Source: Psococerastis gibbosa (Eukaryota > Arthropoda > Insecta > Psocodea > Psocidae). Taken from it: 64,000 nt of DNA. Location: NCBI GenBank assembly GCA_963971405.1, contig OZ020488.1, forward strand, positions 45,428,888 through 45,492,887. Reading direction: 5' to 3'. The notes beneath the pieces were generated by a model. It saw only the letters and a list, made by a program, of their open reading frames with translations. It did no database searches and had not been told where the DNA came from. A program made the translations under genes and the position numbers. Below are positions 12,301-22,298 of the stretch, piece after piece. Each line of letters starts with the position of its first letter. Positions within the stretch are counted from its first letter, which is position 1.

Positions 12301-15295
12301 GGGGTGAGATGATCGAGGGTGGGTTCTATAGACGGTGTCAAAAGATGTGTCTGTTACATCAGTCAGGGTGACTAGATGTGGATTGCTAATGACTCGGGAA
12401 TAAAAGGTGACCATTAACTTGTCTCTGCGAATATGCAGAGGTGGCTCCCCTGCCACTACCCCTATACTGTTTGTAGGGCTAGATTTAAAGCCACCCAGGC
12501 AAAGGCGGATGGCTGTGTTATGCACCACATCCAGAGCCCTTAACAATGTTTTATTTGCTGAAGCGTACATGATGCAGCCATAATCGATTTTGGAACGTAT
12601 CAATGCTCTGTACATCGTGAGGAGGATCTTCACATCCGCCCCCCAATTTTGTTTGGCCACAACTTTCAATGCGTTCAGATCTAGAATGCATTTATGCCTG
12701 AGACTGGTTATATGCTCAGTCCAAGTGAGGCGCCTGTCCAGAGTTAAGCCTAAAAATTTATGGGATTGTTTGAATAGGATCGGATGGTTGTTTAGCGTCA
12801 GGCGGGGATGATTATTGCACCTTCTTTTTCTGCAGAAGTGAACAGCGGAAGTTTTATTTATAGAGAAAACAAAACCATTCTCTCTGGCCCACTGTTCTAG
12901 AGATCTTATAGCAAGGGTGAGTTTGTTTTTAATTACTGGCAGGCTAGGGGATGAATACATGATACACAAATCATCTATATATAGTGACGCCAAAATATCC
13001 GGCGATAAGTAGTCGCTGATTGAATTGATTGCTATAATAAATATACTGCAACTTAAAATGGACCCCTGGGGGGTCCCATTATCTAAACGTTCAATTCTTG
13101 ATAGGGTCTCACCCAAACGGACGGTCAGGGAGCGGTCTCTTAGAAAGTTCTTGATGAAGCTTAGTAGGTTCCCACAGAGTCCCCATCTTTCCATAGTTTT
13201 TAAAATTTGATGGTGCCACAGCTTGTTGTAGGCGGCCTCCAAGTCAAAGAACACGGCTACGGTGTGTTGGCGACGTGTAAAACTCTGTTGTATGTTTTGA
13301 GTTACCCTTGCTAATAGATCTGTAGTCGTGCGACCTTTTCTGCCTCCACACTGGTAATTTGTGATCAACTGGCGCTGTTCGAGAATGTGCGTTAGTCTAT
13401 TATTGACTAATCTTTCCATTATTTTGCATAGGCAGTTCGTTAGGGATATAGGGCGGTAAGAAGAAGGTGCACCGGAATTTTTTTGTGGCTTTCGTATGGG
13501 TATTAGTATGGAGTGACGCCACGCTCCTGGAAATTTATGTTTTGTCCATATTGCATTGTATAGCGCAAGTAGCAGCGATTTATAGTGTTGTGGCATCTCT
13601 TTAATGAAAATATATGGAAGGGAATCAGGTCCGGGGGCCGTGTTTTTACATTGGGAAAGCGCGTATTGCAATTCTTTCAAAGTAAATTGGGCGTTGTAGG
13701 GTTCATTGTGCCCCCCTGTTACCGTAATTGGGGAGGCTTCCAGAATGGACTTCGACATAAGGGAGGTTAGGGGAATACATTCATTACTCGAAATTTCCCC
13801 AAAAAAAATTGCAAACTGGTTCGCGATATCTTGTATACTAGTGTAACAACGATCTTCAATTTGTAGTGGACCCCAGTTTACTGGTCGTGTTATGCCTCTT
13901 ATATGCCTAATTTTATTCCATACTGTAGCCATAGGTACGTCGGTTCTAAGGGATGATACGAAATTCTGCCAGTAGGATTTCTTTTCCTGCTTGAGAATAC
14001 GCCTGGTAAGGGCTTCCTGTTTTTTGATAAGCAACAGATTAGTTTGGCTAGGGAAAACTTTAAATTTGTGGTATAAGGATCTACGCAATTTAACGGCACG
14101 GGAGCAGTGGTCATTCCACCAAGGTACTAACTGTCTCTTGGACTGAATGGGGTGCTTTTTGGAAAAATGGGTCTGGGCGGCGGCCATGATTGGCTTAATT
14201 ATGGCTGTCAAGCTTTCATCTATGTCCCCAGTAATGGTTGGGGTAGCCATTGTGAGTGACGCCCGGAAAGCGTTCCAATCTGCATTTTTTAAGTTCCATT
14301 TCGGGCAAGGGGTTGCTTGAGGTATGCCCGGGATATATGTGATTTCAATGGGGTGGTGATCACTTCCCCTTCGGTCGTCATGGACCTGCCATTCAAAATC
14401 AACCGCTATTCGTGGGTGTACCAGAGTTAGGTCTCTCGTACCACCTCTCCCGGTCCTTGGTCTTTCTCAACCTAGCCACCACTGACATCTTGAGCAGGTC
14501 ACTGTAGGTGTCAGGTTCATTTCAAAATGCAATAGCTTACAGCTTTCCAAAATAATGTTTCTGATGTAACAGTCGGGAAACAATGCCTGTGGAGGTCATA
14601 AGGATTTCCCGTTAGGCACTAAACGACTACTACTGGCGGCAGAAGAACCCTCTCAAGGTTCAGCCCTGTGGAGCCTCTTTTTTTAATGCATTGCTTTATT
14701 TGGTCAGCAGCCTCATTTTTTGCATACCGGTGAATGATTGGTACCCATTAGGGTTGGGTGGACCCTGTACCCTACCAACTGCAGTACCCCAAACAAGGAT
14801 TTCCGACACATTGGACAAGAGTACAACAAGAGTTCTACAAAATATAGGAGATTTGAGACATTGGCTCTTGCCAAGAAAAGTTTTTGAATTTGTGGAGCCA
14901 CCTACCATGTTTTCCTCCTCAAATCAAATCACGCCTGGACACTTCCAGTCTTCCACACAAAAACAACTCCAGTCGTGGCTGCAAGGAGTGCTCTGATTGG
15001 TCAAAAGTGATTCCTTGGCGGGAGCTATATCACTCCTATATAGGCCTACCGTAGATCTCTAAGCAAAACAGTTGTGCCTAAAATGCCATGCCAATTACAA
15101 TTTAAAAAAAACTCCATAGAATTAACACTGAAACAAACAGTAATCCAGCACGAAATCACGTTACGCCACGTAGCTATGACGCACAAGTTTACACTTACCT
15201 AACAAAACGCTGTCCAATTATTGAACATCTATGGCTTAAATAAATATTTAACAACGTACCTTGAGAAAACGCGTCTTAGCGGGGGCCCAAGGCAT
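6170..15295 (-). CDS. beta-1,4-galactosyltransferase family enzyme, probable beta-1,4-N-acetylgalactosaminyltransferase (complete, 6 coding exons)
   Basis: Golgi type II glycosyltransferase expected to add Gal or GalNAc in beta-1,4 linkage to terminal GlcNAc. Coding exons on the minus strand are 15295-15260, 10713-10440, 8518-8282, 7552-7369, 7135-6917 and 6302-6170. They sum to 1083 nt, 360 residues plus stop, and every splice phase matches. Residues 1-12 are cytosolic and 13-28 form a hydrophobic signal anchor. The stem carries five N-glycosylation sequons and ends in LCPSVPPGL, a family signature. The catalytic part has GGGYRPLDCKAR, a donor-site PYRDREEH, FNRGKLMNIGF (187-197), the metal-binding DVD (213-215), WGWGGEDDD (273-281), and Met305 and His308 of the second metal site. 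The C terminus DGLNSLSY...PPS is typical. Length fits the family (350-400). Leu250 replaces the Tyr289 of B4GALT1, which argues for GalNAc specificity; that is inference. Intron 3 has a GC donor. Confidence 0.93.
6917..7135 (-). CDS. B4GALT-like exon with acceptor-binding WGWGGEDDD
   Basis: Encodes LPYKDLFGGVSAL, then GFSNLFWGWGGEDDDI with the acid residues used in acceptor binding and catalysis, and ARYMMLHHKK with Met305 and His308 at the second metal site. The acceptor is TTTTGCAG and the donor GTGCGT, leaving CG of Arg317. Leu250 is at the position of Tyr289 in bovine and human B4GALT1. Confidence 0.95.
7185..7244 (-). repeat. fragment of tRNA-like foldback repeat (family B)
   Basis: Matches the left arm of the fuller copy at 47301: ATTAGAGGATAT, then CTTGGCGGGATT and CCCACGATCTACGCCT. 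Only this arm is present. It lies in intron 3 of the B4GALT-like gene. Confidence 0.7.
7247..7280 (-). pseudogene. short duplicate of the WGWGG exon segment inside intron 3
   Basis: A 20-bp stretch at 7256-7275 is identical to 7037-7056 in the next coding exon. On the minus strand it reads LFWGWGGE in the same frame as the gene. It abuts a fragment of the tRNA-like foldback repeat (7185-7244). No splice sites flank it, so it looks like a copied scrap. Confidence 0.55.
7369..7552 (-). CDS. B4GALT-like exon with DVD metal site and GC donor
   Basis: Encodes FNRGKLMNIGFVEA, the DVD metal-binding motif in FVFHDVDLLPEDDRNLY, and CPEQPRHMSVAVDSF. The acceptor is CATTTCAG. The reading frame requires the exon to end at TATAG before GCATGT, which makes Arg244 with the A of the next exon. 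The intron is therefore GC-AG. The nearest GT donor would break the conserved YRLPY junction. Confidence 0.92.
8282..8518 (-). CDS. B4GALT-like exon: start of catalytic domain
   Basis: Encodes residues from Gln104 to Gly183, including TPGGGYRPLDCKARDRVAI and the PYRDREEHL donor-substrate segment, and ends in the family-typical VYIVEQ. The acceptor is GTTTACAG and the donor GTAAGG. The 5' half of this exon, with its acceptor, is repeated as decayed copies in the intron upstream (8574-8950). Confidence 0.95.
8574..8950 (-). pseudogene. tandem array of decayed copies of a B4GALT-like exon
   Basis: Three further copies of the exon 8282-8518 5' half and its upstream intron lie in tandem. The shared motif CGGTAACCTC recurs at 8431, 8606, 8780 and 8933, so the period is 175, 174 and 153 bp. 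The copy near 8574-8700 keeps an acceptor, but an inserted A makes an early stop. The copy near 8748-8870 reads openly through VVKTHNKLDQVE and MLTPGGGYRPLD and then stops. Both share a two-base deletion just after LD, so they descend from each other rather than separately from the exon. The last copy is only a short remnant. Confidence 0.85.
9250..9315. repeat. TA-rich low-complexity tract in B4GALT-like intron 2
   Basis: Imperfect TATATA and TAATATA repeats. Confidence 0.85.
10440..10713 (-). CDS. B4GALT-like exon: membrane anchor and stem
   Basis: The acceptor is TTGTTTGCAG and the donor GTAAGT. The first residues, LGVTALLGLIAIQYWL, form the signal-anchor helix. The rest is a Ser/Thr/Pro/Ala-rich stem with sequons NMT, NVT, NAS, NES and NTT. 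The exon closes with LCPSVPPGL just before the catalytic domain. It leaves one base (C), which joins AG of the next exon to make Gln104. Confidence 0.93.
10893..10960. repeat. family E fragment in B4GALT-like intron 1
   Basis: GGCCGTGAAAGCCTTTGCAG with TTCTACTGGTTCTTCATTTG upstream matches the end of family E. Confidence 0.5.
11280..11641 (-). pseudogene. frameshifted C-terminal tail of the LINE ORF2
   Basis: Two short frames continue the ORF2 after its premature end: one reads AEWSTAKENKLRTIQP...RIGHTRLTHGHLM, the next ICHNCQVRLTIPHIVIEC. The latter is the CX2CX7HX4C zinc knuckle usual at the end of this LINE group. Two frameshifts, near 11630 and 11470, disable the copy. The same tail is found at 31849-32030. 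Confidence 0.75.
11602..14250 (-). CDS. LINE ORF2: reverse transcriptase and RNase H
   Basis: The frame is open for 882 codons from the ATG at 14250 and continues upstream to about 14455 with the C-terminal part of an AP-type endonuclease. RT motifs are YRPISL (about residue 265), FFDLEAAYNKLWH (about 335), GTPQGSILS (about 392) and the YIDDL catalytic box (about 424). RNase H spans about 726-840, with YTDGSK, AELVAIHQA, SDSLAAL and SHIGIEGNDRAD. The long open frame means a fairly recent insertion. The frame breaks near 11630: the natural C terminus continues in another frame, then shifts again near 11470. Confidence 0.9.
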   Translation of the reverse strand: MATPTITGDIDESLTAIIKPIMAAAQTHFSKKHPIQSKRQLVPWWNDHCSRAVKLRRSLYHKFKVFPSQTNLLLIKKQEALTRRILKQEKKSYWQNFVSSLRTDVPMATVWNKIRHIRGITRPVNWGPLQIEDRCYTSIQDIANQFAIFFGEISSNECIPLTSLMSKSILEASPITVTGGHNEPYNAQFTLKELQYALSQCKNTAPGPDSLPYIFIKEMPQHYKSLLLALYNAIWTKHKFPGAWRHSILIPIRKPQKNSGAPSSYRPISLTNCLCKIMERLVNNRLTHILEQRQLITNYQCGGRKGRTTTDLLARVTQNIQQSFTRRQHTVAVFFDLEAAYNKLWHHQILKTMERWGLCGNLLSFIKNFLRDRSLTVRLGETLSRIERLDNGTPQGSILSCSIFIIAINSISDYLSPDILASLYIDDLCIMYSSPSLPVIKNKLTLAIRSLEQWARENGFVFSINKTSAVHFCRKRRCNNHPRLTLNNHPILFKQSHKFLGLTLDRRLTWTEHITSLRHKCILDLNALKVVAKQNWGADVKILLTMYRALIRSKIDYGCIMYASANKTLLRALDVVHNTAIRLCLGGFKSSPTNSIGVVAGEPPLHIRRDKLMVTFYSRVISNPHLVTLTDVTDTSFDTVYRTHPRSSHPYSYRLRLLLEKLTTRLPPITMHYTLGFTPPPPWIVPKIRCDTSLTDYPKDIIPHVFVNKYFKNKLLFYPTHTWHHFYTDGSKTKYGAGAGVSYNSDLLLIPLLPQASVYTAELVAIHQAILHIIIHSIDRALIISDSLAALTAIQQLYPKNPLIHLIINLIACLPPTQCIEFLWAPSHIGIEGNDRADNAANSATSLHSPPFPYFPPSDFKNTAHNLLTECWQSGVLRRKIN

Positions 15296-15344
15296 GTTTT
15301 CCAAGGAACTCGAACACTAATGACATCGCCGGGGCCACGATTGT
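15260..15344 (-). CDS. B4GALT-like exon with start codon and 5' UTR
   Basis: The exon follows a clear acceptor (pyrimidine-rich, TTTCAG) and ends at a GTACGT donor. The ATG at 15295 encodes MPWAPAKTRFLK and leaves phase 0, which matches the phase-0 acceptor of the transmembrane exon. An in-frame TAG lies a few codons upstream inside the exon, so this ATG is the first possible start in frame. A adenine at -3 gives a good context. The acceptor at 15345 means at least one upstream non-coding exon exists; it was not found. Confidence 0.75.
15276..15326 (-). other. overlapping upstream ORF in B4GALT-like 5' leader
   Basis: An ATG at 15326 opens a 16-codon reading frame in a different frame from the enzyme. 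It runs across the enzyme start codon and stops at 15276. G at -3 gives it a moderate context. Overlapping uORFs often lower translation of the main frame; that role here is inference. Confidence 0.45.
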
Positions 15345-15689
15345 CTGAAACAAACGAGATATCTTAGCGACTTAGCCAGATGCCTGAGTTTGCACCACCT
15401 TATCTGTTAAATATGATTACACCCAAACGGTAGTGACAATCCGGTGTACTCGTATGTCTGGCGTACACACAATGTGATATCAGGCCATTTTGTTGTTGTT
15501 CTTTGCCACGCCAAGTCATAATCACTCGAAATAGGGCCATCAATGAGATCGCATGCCTCTACATTTTCATACATCGCAGGATGTGGCCGACACTGACACA
15601 ACTGAACCACAATTTTATTATTGAAGGGGGTGATTGGAGTACATTTTCAGTTATTACACTTACATTGGTAAAGGTGCTCTTTTATATAA

Positions 15690-15746
15690 CAATGGATCCA
15701 CCCTAATGTTCGATGACTGTTAGGTCCAACCAACCCATTGCTAAAT
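15690..15746. repeat. right end of family T MITE, diverged
   Basis: ATGTTCGATGACTGTTAGGT and CCAACCCATTGCTAAATA match the right side of the 33541 and 40031 copies. Confidence 0.55.
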
Positions 15747-16369
15747 ATTTTCACAAGCAAACAAAACGGAATAATATATGAAAATGTATTTATTGATGCC
15801 TCTACGATCAAAATTTTCTATGCAATTTGTTTTTAAAGAAGTACCTGATAGTAGTATAGTCATTTTATAGCCATTTAATAGTCATTTAAAAGAGACAACA
15901 GCAGAGGGAACATCATTACAAATGTAAAACATCAAATTTGACATGATCATGTGTTGTTTCTAACGCCTGTTATATAAAACATTTCGGCACCCCAAGGGCA
16001 GACTCTTTGACCACGAGGAGATGGGCAGTTGACTGACAGGGTCAGTGATCATTGATCTATAATCATTAATGTATTATGATAATATATAATATAAAATGGA
16101 CAATATATTGTACTAAGTATAATTATTATTAACAATAAAAAAAGAAGATTATGCCTTGTTCAGCAGCCCTTTGTCCCAAATAAGCGCTAGCTTGGGGATG
16201 CGGGATGGTATTATTATGTAAGTTCTCTTCTCTAAATCCTCTACTTATGCTAATTATGTAAGTTATTGTATTTTGTAAATAAAGTATATGCTCCTTGTCC
16301 AGAGAATACTGGTTTAGGAAAAGAAAGAAAGAATCATAATGATTATATCTTAATATATGTATCTTAACA

Positions 16370-16880
16370 TATATATATTTCGACTGTCCGTGTGTATGTC
16401 ACGAGCCTCCTCCCAAACGACTGGACCGATTATGATGCATTTTTTTTGTGTGTGTTCAAGGAGATTCGAGGATGGTTGAAGTTAACAATTTGGTCCACTG
16501 GAGAATGTTTTTATAATTAATTTTAGTAGTTTAAGTAGTTGTTGATTTTGGAATGTTTTACATTGGATCCAGCTGACCGACATCTAGCGGCAGACTGCGC
16601 TACTATCGCTACCATTTTAATTTCCGTTTATCCCGACAGTTGGTGCTGCGTGTGTGTTGTGTGCATGGAGATAATAAAACTATGGAATCACATGTTGTAT
16701 TTCGTCTGTGCTGCCAGACTGAAGCCATGACCACGCCTACTTATAGGGGCATTTTGGCGGGAAATTCAAATTTAATAGGCCCAGGCGCAAGTGGTGGAGG
16801 CAGCAACCGCTTGTTTATAAATATATTCCTTCGGCGCAGGGGAGTACTGGCCGAAGAAGAAGAATTTAGAATTTGAGCTA
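16370..16880 (+). mobile_element. Helitron-like relic
   Basis: GACTGTCCGTGTGTATGTCA, CCCAAACGACTGGACCGATT and TTCAAGGAGATTCGAGGATG resemble a second Helitron head type known to me from insects. Downstream GATCCAGCTGACCGACATCT has no identified role. Confidence 0.4.
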
Positions 16881-17394
16881 TAAAAAATGGCAAATACCTT
16901 AGAAGCAGTGTTCCTCTACATTTTGATGAACAATCTGTACATGTGCACTCAAATCTATTATACTATATATACTACGTATAAATAGGAAAGCAATAAAATC
17001 GAAAGATTCTCAAAATGTACCATAATCAGGCGGCCAACCCAAAGAAAAATCCAAATTATGGAATGCTCGCCAGTGGAAAAGACCCAATAATCCAGTTGAA
17101 TTGCCTTTTTCGGACTGTTTCTGCGATCAACACTTAATGGGGGCGTTTATTAATATTCAGGCAATGTATATCAATAAATAATATATATTTAATCAACATA
17201 ATCGCCACCACTTAGATAGAACAGAGCATTTCAATTTCAATTCCCATCATTACAGGCTGTCACCAAGCCACAATTTATGTCTGACATGAACGCAATGCGC
17301 CAATTACACAAAATTGCAGGGTTTTAAGAATTGATAGCAGCAATTAGAAATGCAAAAATGCCGCGAAGTATCACGCTACACTGATACATTGTAG

Positions 17395-17651
17395 ACATAC
17401 TACAACAGACTCCCAAGATACATAAAAACTATTCAACGAACACGTATTCCGAAAATATCTAAAACCAAATCTCAACGAGTTAACACCGACAAATGAAGAC
17501 TAAACAACTTACAGACTTACTTACGGAATGTTAGATTAGGCCTTTTTTTCATATTTAAACTGCACACGGGCTTGAGCCCTGCAGTATATTATAATTATTG
17601 TACCTTAACTTCCAATGGAAATAAAATTTATTGTATTGTATTATTATTATT
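17395..17651 (+). mobile_element. 3' end of a LINE (CR1/L2-like relic)
   Basis: Plus-strand reading gives YYNRLPRYIKTIQ and, after a one-base shift, FRKYLKPNLNELTPTNED before a TAA (17501), a usual LINE C terminus. The 3' UTR has a GGGCTTGAGCCC stem and ends in TTTATTGTATTGTATTATTA. Confidence 0.65.
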
Positions 17652-18480
17652 GCATATACGGAGCTAGGCATTGTCGATAACTGATTGATAGACAAAGTGA
17701 TATATATAAGAGATATTTTTGCTCTGAAGGTTAAAAAGAAGACGGGTCAATTGGCCGAAGCTTTGATTGGTCACATTCGTAGCAGGTGGGAGTAGTTATA
17801 AATCTATTTTAAATTTCTAGTGTCTCCTACAACGTTTTATTTGACAGGTCAGTGGGCGAAAAAGACATGGCACCATGTATTCGGACAGCGAATGTCCTAT
17901 CTCTTCTGTACAGAACTTTAGATGGGGCCAAATACTCAAAAATGTCCTCAGCGGCAGTGAATGTGCCAACTTTCCGGCATAGAACTCTACAATTTACCTT
18001 ATAGAAAGTTTTTGCACCGACACTGTATTATACATTCACTTAACACATATCAGCTGTGGTACATGTCATTCAATCAAACTAAATGGCCTGTGTGATACAG
18101 CAGCTGTGGAATATAATGCGCCCTTGGAATGATGGCCAGGTCGCGTTAGTGACAAATGTCATAATGGGTCCTTATGCTCATCATACCATAATTACGGTTT
18201 GGAATACAACGGGGTACCAACCAATACTTAAAACACTAAAACTGCACATTAACGCATTGCATTGCGGCTTTTTTCGTTCCACACCATCGCGAAATTTGTG
18301 TTTGTGCCGAGATACAATGCACCAGAGCATATTTTAGGCACTTATGGCTTACATTTATGCATAGCATTGTAGTGTAAGTACAGTAGTATTACTTTGAATT
18401 AATTTTTACCAAATGGTCCCTCTGCATATGCGCAGCAGTCAGTGACAATAATGCCAATATGCATTACTTTTCCTTCATCT

Positions 18481-19630
18481 TAACCGAAAATTAGAGGACA
18501 TAGAAAAACTGGGCTTAGCGGGGTGGTCAGTGGCGGCTCGTCCATAAGGGCACTGGGGCTACAGCCCTCCCATAATTTTACAGGCAAACAAAGCAATTTC
18601 CTTTTAATAATAATAATAATAATAATAATAAAATAATAATATACTATTCTGAAGAAAAATGCAACTGCTACAATTCGGCTATGCTATGTGCGTGCTCTGG
18701 GCAACTTGGGGCAATTTTCAATTTAGCCCCGGGTCGCCATGGCAACCGAGTCAGGCAAAAGTTAAGAAGATCGTTCGCACCATTGAAAAGGTGTACACAA
18801 CTTTTCTCTTATGGACCTTGCAATGCAATTCATGCCATATGCATTTTTACATGGGCAGCGGGGCAGCGCCCCAAAAATGACTTTAAATGTTTCGTATTGA
18901 TAATAACGTTGAATATTGGTATTTTTTTAAAATCATAATTATAAGAGTTATTTTTGAGAAGAGTTTCACTATTTTGTCATGACTGATGATTATTACAAAA
19001 TTTTTCAAAGAAGAATTTTTGACTAGGGAAGTCAGGTTCTGCCCAACGGGCAGGCAGGGTAATGTAAACAAATATTACAAAAATGTAAAGAGCGAGTGAT
19101 AGACTTGTTTGCTACATCGAAATGCCGAAGAATCTATTTGATATTCAAGTAGTGGTAAGTTATATGCTATTACTTTATTACAATTCGGTGCCCCACCATT
19201 TTGATACACCACGAGCCGCCACTGGGGGTGGTCTTATCCACTGGACCACAAGCCCCGACAACAATAGTTGATATATATCCTCTACTTATTTGTCTTCGAT
19301 GGCATAGTGGTAGCTTGTTGGTACTTGTGCGAGTGTCTTCACACATGTCGTAACTCAACACAGGTATTACCTATAGTGGCGGCTGAAGAAGTTATTCGGA
19401 TACATTCATTGAATTGTTTGTATGCCAATAATTTAAAAAAGAAAAAAAATGCTCGTATTGACATGATTCGTAATGCTAGTCAGGTTAGTACAGCTGCACA
19501 ACTTTCTAACCGAACAAGTCTTAGGCGTAGATCGTGGGTTCGAGTGTCACCAAGCCCAGTTTTTCTATTTCCTCTAATTTTCGGTTATAACGAGGAGGTT
19601 ACCTCTTCAGTCTTCAACCAAAGTTAATTT
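18481..19630. repeat. tRNA-like foldback repeat (family B), interrupted by a hAT-like element
   Basis: The left arm (AACCGAAAATTAGAGGAC) ends at 18527. The right side resumes with CTTATCCACTGGACCACAAG and continues near 19520-19640 with GGCGTAGATCGTGGGTTCGA, CCAAGCCCAGTTTTTC and AACGAGGAGGTTACCTC. Extra sequence at 19260-19510 includes a second tRNA-like stretch (GATGGCATAGTGGTAGC). Confidence 0.65.
18528..19224. mobile_element. hAT-like non-autonomous DNA transposon
   Basis: Terminal inverted repeats CAGTGGCGGCTCGT and ACGAGCCGCCACTG are flanked by a perfect 8-bp target duplication GGGGTGGT (18520-18527 and 19225-19232). The 697-bp interior has no transposase, only short frames and an (AAT)n run. 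Confidence 0.88.
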
Positions 19631-19639
19631 AGTGTCAGT

Positions 19640-22260
19640 GTATATGTACATATACCGTATACCATGTAATGCTGCAATATAATTCCAACGGGGAGGGTTA
19701 CGGGCTGGTATTGTGGAAGTAGGTGGTTATTTTTTATTTTTTTATTTTAAATAAATAATACAAGGTAATTTATTGTTATTTTTAAAGAAATAATTGAGGC
19801 TAAGCGAAGATCCATCCTTCCACAGTTCCACTTTAGTTTTGACAAACCATAACCACTGCATTGCCATGATTAACAGTATAACCTGACTTAGACGGCGGCC
19901 ATCTTGCCGCACAGAGGACCAATTAGGGCAAGGTTATGAATTACGACCTTCGTCCAGACAATGAACGTATTGTGGACACACGAGATCAACGGAATGGACC
20001 CCTTTTGTATAGGAAAGTGCTAACGGCCAACCAATCAAAATAGGTTTTTACGTCATTTCTCCATGATGGCTACATGTGCATAGCCGGTATTCTGGATTTC
20101 TATACGAAAGAGTATATACATTACGGATAGATATGAATGGAGGAGAGGGAAAGAGGAGTATGGAAAAACCAGTGACTGAGTGTTCGCGGAAGTTTACAGC
20201 ACCTATGCGCACGAATGATAAATTTTAAGAACCAAGTATTGCAATCTGAGACTCGTATCTGTACTTGGTTAAGTCATGCTTTCGCCTGTTTCATATAATA
20301 TATATAATAGAAAGCTTGTCTCAGCTTGTCCATTAGCCGGCGTAGGTTGACATCGAGGACATATACCAGTTTTCCACTGACTAAAAATTCATTCGGAAAC
20401 AATACAAATAATGTCCGAATTCCACGGGTTCGTTGACATTGGACACGGGACCTGGGTCAATAAATAGTCCTTCAAAATAACATAAACATACCAAAACATT
20501 GCAATCTGAGCTTTAAGGAAATTGCAGATGCCTCATACAAGTAATTTGATGGATGCATGACCTCAAATATTTTATGCAAAACCACCCAGTTGGCTTAGCG
20601 GCATAATAGAGGGGGGAGGGGGGATTGAGTCGAAATCAATCGACAGATTGCGAACAAGATGCAAAAGAGGCTCATTGCGAGTAGACGTAGACGATTCCAT
20701 ATGCTCGCAAAACTTAAATTGGAGGTAATTATAAAGATACACAATTTTCAATGAGAATGCGCAGTGGCAAAAGCATTGGGATAAATGATTACGCGTCGCC
20801 CACACGACTTTTCGGCTATCCTTTGAAAGAGACCGCCAACGCACATAATGGCTCTTTTTTATCCGTAACTCTTAGCGTTGCGGCTCTTTGGCGCATTCCA
20901 AACTATCCAAAAAGCATTGCGGCTTTGCACAGAGGTTTTGCAATAATTTACAATGGCGACGTGGCTTTGGGGTTTTTTGGATACAGTCCCCCCCCCCCAA
21001 TTAAGTTATAAAATAAAAATGAAAAAATGACCATGCCTTGATTCCGGTGAGCTTACATACCGAATTTCATAAAATTCTATCGAGTAGTTTGGCCCCAAAT
21101 CGAGTTTAAGACATACTGACAAACATTTTGTAAAGACCACTTTTTTGGGTTGGTGGGACAAGACAACGTTGCAATCTCGGAATCGATCATTTCGACCAAC
21201 ACAAACTAGCGTATAAAAAGGAAAGCAACAATCCTTTCTAAAATTATAAATTATTTTGACATTGGGACGTTTGCCTTCGACGTTAGATGTATTTTCATTC
21301 GAATTTTTGTACCGCAGGGTAGACTAACTTGGCTTTTACCATATTCCTAATGGTCACACCTGTTAAAATAGATGAATAAAATAACCTAGACCCTAGAGCA
21401 TTTTTATGTCACGCTACCGTTAAATTAAGTCCTTATTGGGTCCTTAGCTTACCCTAACAATTTATTTGAAATAATTATTCTAAGTTAGAATTTCTAACGG
21501 CATTATTAGACAGCACGTGATAAACATAATGCTACAGCGTCAATCCCAAATACTTATTCAAGTTTTGATATAAATTATGTATTAAATTTATTGGCATTGC
21601 AGATGTGCGAATTGAGATGGCATTCGGTGATAAACTGAAGATGAATTTAAGATTACTTACAGCGTTTTGAAGACAGTATAAGTTTAGATAACTATAGGCG
21701 ACTGTAATTAACTCTAATAATATCATTTGTTCCAATATAAACTACAATTTTTATTAAAATTTAACTAAACACCCGTTTCTTTTTCTCCATATTGTTGTTT
21801 TCTTCTATTTTTCAATTTTTTCACGTTGGCTAAATTACTAAATGCCAACATTGAACAATTTGGCGGGTAACTAAACTATGGTGTTTTATTTTAAAGTTCA
21901 CATTTTTAGTTTTTTTTTTTTTTTTTTAATGTTTGTATCTAATTTTTACTATTGAAACGTTTCTGTTATTGGAGTGAAGTCTATGATCAACGATCAACTG
22001 AATTTTTCAGCTTTCTGTATTTCAGAATCCGACACAAGCCATGAAAATATTTTGCAGTTCCTACTTCCTGTAGTTAAAGGCTATTTGTTTAAAATTTATA
22101 ATAATTATATCATTTGTTTAATGAAATTAGTGTATTTTTATTAATTAATTACCATTGTTAAAATTTTAAAATATATATATAATTCGTGTTATTCATCCTA
22201 CTATCTACAGTGGATGCTGAATGCATTTCATGGTGGGAAACATTGTTCCCTAGAACTCAT
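19640..22260. other. no gene recognised; repeat scraps
   Basis: Apart from the family D copy at 20312, a few motifs (AATCTCGGAATCGATCATTT, TATAAAAAGGAAAGC near 21170-21230) resemble the end of family G. Otherwise AT-rich with poly-T runs. Confidence 0.55.
20312..20465 (+). repeat. family D repeat
   Basis: Shared with 33962-34135: AGCTTGTC.CAGCTTGTCCATTAG, then CCAGTTT.CCA and CGTTG.CATTGGAC. Confidence 0.65.
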
Positions 22261-22298
22261 AAAAATGACGTGTTGATAGCTATGAACACGTCATTTTT
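22261..22298. repeat. perfect 14-bp hairpin with TGACGT/ACGTCA
   Basis: AAAAATGACGTGTT and AACACGTCATTTTT are exact inverted copies around a 10-base loop. They contain CRE-half-like TGACG. Confidence 0.6.

Larger units (their letters stand above)
11038..14456 (-). mobile_element. 5'-truncated LINE of the RNase H-bearing I/R1/Jockey group
   Basis: The element lies in intron 1 of the B4GALT-like gene, same strand. It starts inside the endonuclease domain (GSDHHPIEI), continues through the reverse transcriptase and RNase H, and ends in a T-rich plus-strand tail (A-rich on its own strand) near 11045. TTGGTCTCTC (about 11028) and TTGGTCTTTC (about 14457) flank it as a likely target duplication of about 10 bp. 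A partial copy of its 3' end lies at 30686-32030. Confidence 0.85.
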
